Source: Melaminivora jejuensis (lineage in GTDB: Bacteria > Pseudomonadota > Gammaproteobacteria > Burkholderiales > Burkholderiaceae_C). From it: a DNA stretch of 64,000 bases. The notes under the pieces are model-generated. The model searched no databases. It was not told where the DNA came from and worked only from the letters and a program-made list of their open reading frames with translations. The stretch covers positions 3,344,501 to 3,408,500 of the forward strand of contig NZ_JACWIJ010000002.1 in NCBI RefSeq assembly GCF_017811175.1, read 5' to 3'. Below are positions 1 through 6,172 of the stretch, piece by piece; the first letter of the stretch is position 1, and each line of letters starts with the position of its first letter. The translations under genes were made by a program, and so were the position numbers.

Positions 1-853
1 GCGGCGAGTCCGTGGAAAACAGGTAGATGGGCCGGCCCTCTTCCTCGCCGATCACCGTGCGCGGGGCATTCGGGTCATGCGGGTTGCCGCGCTCGCCACG
101 CGTCACGGCGCTTTGCAGCACGCGCACCGGCGAGTGCGGCGGCCAGTTGATGTGGAAGTCCTCGGTCAGCACCGTGTCGCTGCCCTGCGCGGCCAGCAGC
201 GCCTGCTTGTGCACGTCGTGGGCGAAGGATTCCGGCGTGGCGATGAAGGCCGTGCCCAGCACGCCGGCCTGCGCGCCGGCGGCCAGCACGCGCGCCACAT
301 CGCGCCCATCGGCCAGGCCGCCGCCGGCGGCCACCGGCACCTCGGCCAGGGCCAGCACTTCGGCCAGCACCTCGGCCAGGGGCTGGGTGGCGTGGACGTG
401 GCCGCCAGCCTCCACGCCCTGCACCATCAACGCGTGTGCGCCGGCGTGCTGCGCCGCCAGAGCCGCCTGCGCCGTGCCCACCTGATGCACCACGACGATG
501 CCGGCGGCGCGCAGCCGCTCGACCACTGCCGTGTTCACCTCCCAAAACAGGCCGACCACCGGCACCTGCAGGCCGATGCACAGGTCGATCTGCGACGCCA
601 GCAGGGCCGGATCGGTGCCGGCGGGGATCAGATTCACGCCAAAGCGCGTGTGGCCGGCGGTGCGCACGGCGGCGACCTCGCGCTCGATGAGCTGCAAAGG
701 CTCGCGCACCATGCCCAGAAAACCGAAGGCGCCGGCCTGCGTCACCGCCGCCACCAGCTGCGAACGCGCCACGCCGCCCATGCCGGCAGCCATGATGGGC
801 AGGCGGCAGCCGAGCAGTGCGCATAGGTCGGTGCGGGGCAGGGAGGCAGGCAT
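1..853 (-). CDS. Nitronate monooxygenase-family protein (partial)
   Basis: This is an FMN-dependent TIM-barrel protein of the nitronate monooxygenase / 2-nitropropane dioxygenase family; the gene runs off the left edge, so only the first 284 codons are present. The start ATG at 853 has an AAGGAG ribosome site a few bases upstream. Family features visible are the N-terminal PIMAAGMGGVA segment, the GVEAGGHVH phosphate and flavin-binding segment, AAGGLADG, and GTAFIATPES near the end of the barrel. Members oxidise alkyl nitronates to carbonyl compounds and nitrite, but many homologues have unknown substrates, so the exact substrate here is not settled. It is unlinked in function to the neighbouring restriction or flagellar genes. 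Confidence 0.85.
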   Translation of the reverse strand, partial: MPASLPRTDLCALLGCRLPIMAAGMGGVARSQLVAAVTQAGAFGFLGMVREPLQLIEREVAAVRTAGHTRFGVNLIPAGTDPALLASQIDLCIGLQVPVVGLFWEVNTAVVERLRAAGIVVVHQVGTAQAALAAQHAGAHALMVQGVEAGGHVHATQPLAEVLAEVLALAEVPVAAGGGLADGRDVARVLAAGAQAGVLGTAFIATPESFAHDVHKQALLAAQGSDTVLTEDFHINWPPHSPVRVLQSAVTRGERGNPHDPNAPRTVIGEEEGRPIYLFSTDSP

Positions 854-930
854 GGCGGCTCCTTGTAACGATGACCGGGGCACTATAGGCAGGCGGGGCG
901 GTGCAGGCCAATGCTCGGGATGGCAGTATT

Positions 931-990
931 GCTATTGAAAAAATAGCTGTCCGCGCTTGTTGGGCAAGGATTTGGACTGGTTTTGACTGG
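931..990 (+). repeat. Dispersed AGCGCTTG repeat, copy A
   Basis: A copy of a short repeat whose shared pattern is ATAGCTG, then (A)GCGCTTG, then GGCAAGG(G/A)TTT, then a T-rich tail. Here the core reads ATAGCTGTCCGCGCTTG followed by GGCAAGGATTT. It sits in the 185-base gap between the divergent nitronate monooxygenase and AAA-ATPase genes. Confidence 0.7.
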
Positions 991-1038
991 TGTTGCCATT
1001 GAGGGCAGAGCTGGCACCGAGCTTTCTACAATGCCCCG

Positions 1039-2814
1039 ATGGCCCGCAAGCAACTCCCCATCGGCATCCAGACCCTGGCCAAGATCCGTGCCAAGGACTG
1101 TTACTACGTGGACAAGACGCCGATTGCGCTGCGGCTGATAGCGCAAGGCTCGTACTTTTTCCTCTCGCGTCCGAGGCGCTTCGGCAAGAGCCTGTTCCTG
1201 GACACGCTCAAGGAGCTGTTCGAGGGCAACCGGGCGCTGTTCGAGGGGTTGCACGCCGAGCAGCACTGGGATTGGTCAGTCAAGTACCCGGTGCTGCGCT
1301 TCAGCTTTGGCGGTGGCATGGTGCAGGATGCTGCCGACCTGCAATCACGCCTGGACTCGCACCTCAAGCGCTATGAGGACGAAACCGGCTGCCCGCGCAC
1401 CGACAGCAGCCACGCCGAGCGCTTTCGCAGCCTGATCCACCATCTGGCCGAGCAGACCGGCCAGCGCGTGGTGGTGCTGATCGACGAATACGACAAGCCC
1501 ATCCTCGACCGCATCGAAGACCAGGACGTGGCGCTGCAGCTGCGCGAGGTGCTCAAGGACTTTTATTCCGTCATCAAGGACAGCGACGCGCACATCCGCT
1601 TTGCCTTGCTGACGGGCGTGTCCAAGTTCAGCAAGGTGAGCATCTTCTCGGGCCTGAACAACCTGCAGGACATCACACTCGATCCGCGCTACTCGGCCAT
1701 CTGCGGCTACACCGACCACGATGTGGATACCGTGTTCGCGCCCGAGCTGCCCGGGCTGGATCGGGGCGAGATCCGCCGCTGGTACAACGGCTACAACTGG
1801 CGCGGCGAGTCGGTCTACAACCCCTTCGATGTGCTGCTGCTGTTCAGCCACCGGGAGTTTCGGCCCTACTGGTTTGAAAGCGGCACGCCCACCTTTTTGG
1901 TCAAGCTGCTCACGCGGCGGCGCCAGTTCACGCCGGCGCTGGAGAGCGTCTTCGAGTTCTCCTCGCTGCTGTCGTCCTTCGAGGTGGACAACATCTCCAC
2001 CGAAGCGCTGCTGTTCCAGTCGGGCTATCTGACGGTGGATCGGGCCGAGCAGCTGCCCGGGCGCATCGGGCTGCACCTGCGCTACCCCAACCTGGAGGTC
2101 AAGACCAGCCTGAACACCAGCCTGCTGGCCGTGCTGTGCGGCGACCAGGACGGGCCGGCGCGCAGCGTCTTGCAGATGTACCGGCTGCTGCAGGCGGGCG
2201 ACCTGGCGGGCATCCACCAGCTGCTGCACAGCTTTCTGGCCAGCATCCCGCACGACTGGCATCGCAACAGTCCTATCGCCCAATACGAAGGCTACTGGGC
2301 CAGCGTCTTCTACAGCTACTTTGCTGCGCTGGGGCTGGACATGGTGCTGGAGGACGCCACCAACCAAGGCCGCATCGACATGGCGCTGCGCTGGCTGGGG
2401 CAGACCTGGTTGTTCGAGTTCAAGGTGGTCGAGCTGGTGCCTGAAGGGCGGGCCATCGAGCAGCTGCAACAGAAAAACTATGCCGACAAATACCGCGCCA
2501 GCGGGCCGGTGCACCTGGTGGGCGTGGAGTTCAGCCGCGAGAGCCGCAACATCGTGGCGTTCGATACGCTGACCTTTCCGACTCCCTCTCCCGCGTGCGG
2601 GAGAGGGTGGGGTGAGGGGGCCTGCAATGGACGCAGCGCCCGAACCACCCCCTCACCCCCACCCTCTCCCCCGAGGGGGAGAGGGAGTGCGCGGCCAGGC
2701 CAGCCGCTGGGCGCTGGCGCGGCGCACGGCAGCACACCGCCTGCATCAGTCCCAGGGAACTCCTGTTTTGATAGCTGTCAGCGCTTGCCCAGCAAGGATT
2801 TGCAGCCGATTTGA
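1039..2814 (+). CDS. AAA-ATPase-like protein with C-terminal PD-(D/E)XK nuclease fold
   Basis: A 591-residue protein of the 'predicted AAA-ATPase / DUF1703' type. The N-terminal domain opens with LPIGIQTLAKIR and a YYVDKT motif, then a variant Walker A (RPRRFGKSLF, about residues 46-55) and Walker B (VVVLIDEYDKP, about residue 147). The C-terminal domain carries a PD-(D/E)XK signature, GRID followed by FEFK (about residues 443-460). The cellular role of this family is not established; a link to mobile elements or defence has been suggested by context only. The last 75 or so residues are low-complexity and are encoded by two repeat elements that have run into the 3' end, so the natural protein probably ended near FDTLTFP (about residue 513). 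It lies directly before a restriction-modification island, converging on its regulator. Confidence 0.8.
   Translation: MARKQLPIGIQTLAKIRAKDCYYVDKTPIALRLIAQGSYFFLSRPRRFGKSLFLDTLKELFEGNRALFEGLHAEQHWDWSVKYPVLRFSFGGGMVQDAADLQSRLDSHLKRYEDETGCPRTDSSHAERFRSLIHHLAEQTGQRVVVLIDEYDKPILDRIEDQDVALQLREVLKDFYSVIKDSDAHIRFALLTGVSKFSKVSIFSGLNNLQDITLDPRYSAICGYTDHDVDTVFAPELPGLDRGEIRRWYNGYNWRGESVYNPFDVLLLFSHREFRPYWFESGTPTFLVKLLTRRRQFTPALESVFEFSSLLSSFEVDNISTEALLFQSGYLTVDRAEQLPGRIGLHLRYPNLEVKTSLNTSLLAVLCGDQDGPARSVLQMYRLLQAGDLAGIHQLLHSFLASIPHDWHRNSPIAQYEGYWASVFYSYFAALGLDMVLEDATNQGRIDMALRWLGQTWLFEFKVVELVPEGRAIEQLQQKNYADKYRASGPVHLVGVEFSRESRNIVAFDTLTFPTPSPACGRGWGEGACNGRSARTTPSPPPSPPRGRGSARPGQPLGAGAAHGSTPPASVPGNSCFDSCQRLPSKDLQPI
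2582..2687. repeat. GC-rich REP-like inverted repeat pair
   Basis: Two related elements in opposite orientation: CCCTCTCCCGCG with its own complement GGGAGAGGG and GGTGAGGG, then CCCTCACCCCC, CCCTCTCCCCC and GGGGGAGAGGGAG. Each arm is itself palindromic. The pair lies inside the 3' end of the AAA-ATPase reading frame and encodes its proline- and arginine-rich tail. A similar pair occurs near 16255-16375. Confidence 0.7.
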
Positions 2815-2815
2815 C
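2766..2815 (+). repeat. Dispersed AGCGCTTG repeat, copy B
   Basis: Reads GATAGCTGTCAGCGCTTG then CAGCAAGGATTTGCAG. It supplies the stop codon region of the AAA-ATPase gene. It faces copy C in inverted orientation across about 100 bases at a convergent gene end. Confidence 0.75.
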
Positions 2816-2907
2816 CTGAAAAACCAGCAAAAAATCGCCGCAAAACCCCGCCTCCAGACCCCAAACCGCCCAAAACCGTCCGAAGCAGCCGATTTCAACC
2901 CCATTTT

Positions 2908-2966
2908 GACAATCAAATCAGCCTGAAAGACCCGTCTGGAAAGCGCTGGCAGCTATGATTTTTGAT
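2908..2966 (-). repeat. Dispersed AGCGCTTG repeat, copy C
   Basis: On the minus strand this reads ATAGCTGCCAGCGCTT and continues into a T-rich tail. The GGCAAGG part is diverged. It overlaps the 3' end of the XRE regulator gene and pairs with copy B. Confidence 0.6.
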
Positions 2967-3399
2967 ATTTTCCCAAGGCTGGGGCGGCAGCAGATGCCTC
3001 GGGTGCACCGGGGCCGTGTACCTGGGCGAAAGTCAGGATGACCTCGCGGATCAGCTTGCGCTGCGGGGCGGGCAGTTGCAAAAAAGCGTCAAAGGTCTCG
3101 CGTTCCAGATAGCCGATGCCCTCATCCCAGCGCTGGCGGCGCGCCTGCACCGACTGGCGCACAGCAGAACCGAAACGCAGGACTTCCGGCTCGATGTTGA
3201 GCCACTCGGCAAGCAACTGCACTTTGTCCTGGGTGGGGATCGCCTTGCTGTTGAGCCAGCTCCAGGCTGCCTGGTTGCTGATGGAGCGGCCATACCAACG
3301 CAAGTTGAATTCATGTTCCAGCACCGAGGGGCTGGGCGTGTAGCCCGCATCCGTCATGGCTTGACGCAGGCGATGGCTGAAATCTTTCTTCTCGTCCAT
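2953..3399 (-). CDS. XRE-like transcriptional regulator of the R-M island
   Basis: A helix-turn-helix protein of 148 residues when started at the ATG at 3399 (MDEKKDF); a longer start at 3432 is possible but would run into the palindromic operator. The HTH region is LRQAMTDAGY to AIPTQDKVQLLAEWLNIEPE, about residues 12-75, of the type found next to many Burkholderiales methylase genes. The gene is divergent from the methyltransferase gene mod, and the palindromes between them are natural binding sites. It therefore probably controls its own expression and that of mod, like a controller protein. It is not a classical small C protein, since it has about 70 extra C-terminal residues of unknown role. 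Confidence 0.7.
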   Translation of the reverse strand: MDEKKDFSHRLRQAMTDAGYTPSPSVLEHEFNLRWYGRSISNQAAWSWLNSKAIPTQDKVQLLAEWLNIEPEVLRFGSAVRQSVQARRQRWDEGIGYLERETFDAFLQLPAPQRKLIREVILTFAQVHGPGAPEASAAAPALGKYQKS

Positions 3400-3425
3400 G
3401 CCACGCAAGCTATGGAGGACAAGAA

Positions 3426-3463
3426 ATATCAATCAATATTTGATTGATATTTGAATCAAATAT
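3426..3463. promoter_or_regulatory. Two overlapping palindromes between regulator and mod
   Basis: Perfect 11-base inverted repeat ATATCAATCAA-TAT-TTGATTGATAT at 3426-3450. A second perfect inverted repeat of 10 bases, ATATTTGATT / AATCAAATAT, spans 3436-3463. The block is AT-rich in a GC-rich setting and lies between divergent genes, as expected of operators for the adjacent HTH protein. Confidence 0.7.
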
Positions 3464-3510
3464 CAGTTGATTGTGTGTTTCGACCGCTGGTTGAGATCGC
3501 CTGTCTGTCC

Positions 3511-5526
3511 ATGCCCAAATCCCTGCTCGAACAACTGCCCGAGATCGTCGCCAACGGGCGCAAGCAAGCCGAACGCATTCTGGAGAGTCTGGAGAGCCGC
3601 CAGCGCGTGCGGCTGCAAACGCGCGAGGTTGTGCTGCCGGCGCGTGACAGCGCCGCGCAGGACTGGATCACGCAGCAGCAGCGCCGCGTCGCCCGACAGG
3701 AAGCCTTGGCGCCCAGGGGCATTGCCACCCCCGACGCGCCAGCACAGGACGCTCCCTGGATGAACCGCCTGATCTATGGCGACAACCTGCTGGCCATGGC
3801 GGCGCTGCTGGCCGGCGACGAGGACATGCCCAGCCTGCGCGGCCAGGTCGATCTGATCTATATCGACCCGCCGTTTGACAGCAAGGCCGACTACCGCACC
3901 AAGGTCGCGCTGCCTGGGGTGGAGCTGGAGCAGCGGCCCACGGTCATCGAGCAGTTTGCGTACTCCGATACCTGGAGCGACGGCACGGCCTCCTATTTGG
4001 CCATGATCACGCCGCGCTTGATTCTGATGCGGGAGTTATTGGCGGAAACCGGCTCGATCTATGTGCATCTGGATTGGCATGTGGGGCATTATGTCAAGCT
4101 GGTGATGGATGAGGTATTGGGTAGAAAAAATTTCAGAAATGAAATTATTTGGCATTATTCAACCCTTGGGCGACCCAATGATAGATTTGCTCAAAAACAT
4201 GATGTGATATTTTGTTATGGTAAAACTGGAATAACTTTCTTTGATGAGAAAAATGCCAAAATTCCATATACGGATGAATATGTTGCCTCTCACTTTAGAG
4301 ATGTTGATGATGAAGGTCGAAGATGTCGAAAGCGATTTGATGCGGGAAAATGGCGTATTTATTACCCTGATGAGGGGATGATTCCCAATGATGTGTGGGA
4401 TATTCCCTACGAAAATTCAATGTCCCGGGATCGAGTAGGGTACGCGACTCAAAAGCCTACTGTATTATTAGAAAGAATCATCAAAGCAAGTTCTCCAAGA
4501 AATGGGTTAATAGCAGATTTCAATGGCGGCTCCGGCACCACCGCCGCTGTCGCCGAGAAACTGGGCCGGCGCTGGATTACCACCGACATCGGCAAGCCTG
4601 CCTGCATGATCATGCGCAAGCGCCTGATCGATCAGGAAGCCCGGCCTTTTCTGTACCAGGCCATTGGCGACTACCAGGTCGAGGCCGCCAAATCACACTT
4701 CGGCAAGCGTGACTTCCGCATCGGCGATCTGTCGCAGATCGTGCTGTCGCTCTACGGCGCCCTGCCTCTGCCGCCCGAGGTCAATCCGCTGCGCAATCTG
4801 GGCCAGATTGCCGGCGTCGAGATCGGGGGACGGCGTGGCAGCAAAACCCTGGTGCTGGCCGATTCACCCAACAAACTCACCGGCGCGGCCACGCTGCGCA
4901 AGGCCATTGCCCAGCGCGACAATCTGCTGGGTGGCTGGGATCGCGTGGTGGTGCTGGGCTGGAATTTTGACCCGGCCATTGGCGAGACCATTGCCGCACT
5001 GCGCGACAACCGGCTGGAGGTGCTGGTGATTCCACCCGATCTGCTTGACCGGCTGCGTAAGAAAGGCGGAGTGGAAAAATTGCGCGGGCAGGTGCGATTT
5101 TCCAGTCTGCAATATCTGACGCTGTATCCCATCGAGCGGGAGTTGCTGCCTTCAGGCACCAGCCAGGGAGATCGCGCGGGCCAGGAGCGGCTGACCGTGC
5201 GGCTGAAGAATTATGTGCTGCTCTCGCCCGAGGCTATCAATCTGGACGATGCCAATCGCGCCCGGCTGCAGGCCGTGGCCAATGCCGAGCCATTGGCCTT
5301 GGTCGAATACTGGGCTGTCGATCCAGATTATGACGGGCAGATATTTCGCTCGGTCTGGCAGGATTATCGTGGCAATACCGCCAATGACGGCGATGCGCTG
5401 CGCGCGGTGACGCAGGCGGTGCTGACCGTGCCGGTGCTGCGCGGGCTGCGCCGGGTCTGCGTGCGCGTGGTCGATGTCTTCGGCTTCGAGGCCGAGGTGG
5501 TGCAGGTGGTGGATGCTGCGCCATGA
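3511..5526 (+). CDS. mod: Type III restriction-modification DNA methyltransferase (Mod)
   Basis: Adenine-specific methyltransferase of 671 residues, the modification and recognition subunit of a type III system. The beta-class motif order is present: catalytic motif IV IDPPF at about residues 118-122, and the SAM-binding motif DFNGGSGTT at about 336-344. An in-frame TTG at 3451 would add 20 residues, but it falls inside the operator, so the ATG at 3511 ([11 protein letters not shown]) is preferred. Between the two motifs, about residues 200-337, lies the target recognition domain; this part is strikingly AT-rich compared with both flanks (see separate entry). The partner endonuclease gene res follows after a divergently transcribed higBA pair. 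Mod alone methylates; with Res it forms the restriction enzyme. Confidence 0.88.
   Translation: MPKSLLEQLPEIVANGRKQAERILESLESRQRVRLQTREVVLPARDSAAQDWITQQQRRVARQEALAPRGIATPDAPAQDAPWMNRLIYGDNLLAMAALLAGDEDMPSLRGQVDLIYIDPPFDSKADYRTKVALPGVELEQRPTVIEQFAYSDTWSDGTASYLAMITPRLILMRELLAETGSIYVHLDWHVGHYVKLVMDEVLGRKNFRNEIIWHYSTLGRPNDRFAQKHDVIFCYGKTGITFFDEKNAKIPYTDEYVASHFRDVDDEGRRCRKRFDAGKWRIYYPDEGMIPNDVWDIPYENSMSRDRVGYATQKPTVLLERIIKASSPRNGLIADFNGGSGTTAAVAEKLGRRWITTDIGKPACMIMRKRLIDQEARPFLYQAIGDYQVEAAKSHFGKRDFRIGDLSQIVLSLYGALPLPPEVNPLRNLGQIAGVEIGGRRGSKTLVLADSPNKLTGAATLRKAIAQRDNLLGGWDRVVVLGWNFDPAIGETIAALRDNRLEVLVIPPDLLDRLRKKGGVEKLRGQVRFSSLQYLTLYPIERELLPSGTSQGDRAGQERLTVRLKNYVLLSPEAINLDDANRARLQAVANAEPLALVEYWAVDPDYDGQIFRSVWQDYRGNTANDGDALRAVTQAVLTVPVLRGLRRVCVRVVDVFGFEAEVVQVVDAAP
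4108..4523 (+). other. AT-rich target-recognition segment of mod
   Basis: The base composition changes abruptly at about 4108 and returns at about 4523 without breaking the reading frame. The segment covers the variable target recognition region between the catalytic DPPF and the SAM-binding motif. Flanking parts of mod match the GC-rich composition of the rest of the island. The simplest reading is replacement of the recognition domain by recombination with a foreign mod allele. Confidence 0.65.
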
Positions 5527-5546
5527 CGCACGGCATCCGATACGGC

Positions 5547-5849
5547 TCAGGCGCAGGCCAGCTCGTGAATCTGCGCCAGGCTCTCGCCCATCGCGGCTTC
5601 GGTCGTCTTGAGGTCGTAGCTGGCCTGCAGATTCAGCCAGTACTGCGGCGATTGGCCCAGCGCACGGCCCAGGCGCAGGGCGATTTCGGCGGTCACCGGG
5701 CGCTCGCCGCGCAGCAGGTGCGACACGCGCATGGGCGAGATGCCCAGCGCCTGGGCAAAGGCAGCCTGGGTCAGGCCCAGGTCGTCCAGCACTTCACGCA
5801 GGAATTCGCCGGGGTGGATGGCGGGCAGGCCGTTGTGGGGGGCAGTCAT
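5547..5849 (-). CDS. higA: HigA-family antitoxin
   Basis: An XRE-type antitoxin of 100 residues. It begins with the family pattern IHPGEFLREVLDDLGLTQ, followed by the HTH (QAAFAQALGISPMRVSHLLRGERPVTAEIALRLGRALG) and the QYWLNLQASYDL segment typical of HigA/VapI proteins. It is 12 bases downstream of the toxin gene, the toxin-first order usual for higBA. The pair sits on the minus strand between mod and res, converging with mod. HigA normally neutralises HigB and represses its own promoter. Confidence 0.9.
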   Translation of the reverse strand: MTAPHNGLPAIHPGEFLREVLDDLGLTQAAFAQALGISPMRVSHLLRGERPVTAEIALRLGRALGQSPQYWLNLQASYDLKTTEAAMGESLAQIHELACA

Positions 5850-5861
5850 GGCGGGAACTCC

Positions 5862-6143
5862 TCAGTGGTAATCGACGATTTCGACATCCTGGGCGTGGCC
5901 GCGCTCGAAGCGAAAGCACACGCGCCATTGGTCGTTGATGCGGATGCTCCAGCAGCCGGCGCGATCGCCGCTCAATGCCTCCAGCCGGTTGGAAGGCGGC
6001 TGGCGCAAGTCGTTCACATCGGTGGCGGCGTCGAGCTGGGTCAGCCGCAGCATTGCCCGGCGCAGGATCTGCGGCGGCAGCCGCCGGGATTTGCCGGTGC
6101 CAAACAGGCGCTCGGTCTGCGGGTCGGCAAAGCTTTCGATCAT
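5862..6143 (-). CDS. higB: HigB-type RelE-superfamily toxin
   Basis: A toxin of 93 residues, started at ATG 6143 (MIESFADPQTERLF); a longer frame beginning at 6188 would overlap the res start. The plasmid-maintenance (HigB/RelE) pattern is clear: LRRAMLRLTQLDAAT, LRQPPSNRLEALSGD, and the C-terminal WSIRINDQWRVCFRF strand pair followed by VEIVDYH. Family members are ribosome-dependent mRNA interferases. The gene is divergent from res, and the two starts are only about 30 bases apart, so the promoters must overlap. Confidence 0.9.
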   Translation of the reverse strand: MIESFADPQTERLFGTGKSRRLPPQILRRAMLRLTQLDAATDVNDLRQPPSNRLEALSGDRAGCWSIRINDQWRVCFRFERGHAQDVEIVDYH

Positions 6144-6153
6144 GGTGCAATTG

Positions 6154-6168
6154 TAAACAAAATGTTTA
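6154..6168. promoter_or_regulatory. Palindrome between higB and res (likely HigA operator)
   Basis: TAAACA-AAA-TGTTTA, a perfect 6+3+6 inverted repeat in the 29 bases separating the divergent start codons of higB and res. It is placed to block both promoters if bound by HigA. Confidence 0.55.
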
Positions 6169-6172
6169 TCAA

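Noticed and set aside
75..911. A 278-codon frame at the left edge on the minus strand
   Set aside because: It is out of frame with the nitronate monooxygenase; its translation is Arg/Ala-rich noise, whereas the frame starting at 853 shows clear family motifs.
2582..2687. CRISPR-like repeats
   Set aside because: The elements are inverted palindromes without regular spacers or cas genes.
3451..3510. TTG start adding 20 residues to mod
   Set aside because: It begins inside the palindromic operator, and the ATG at 3511 gives a normal N-terminus.
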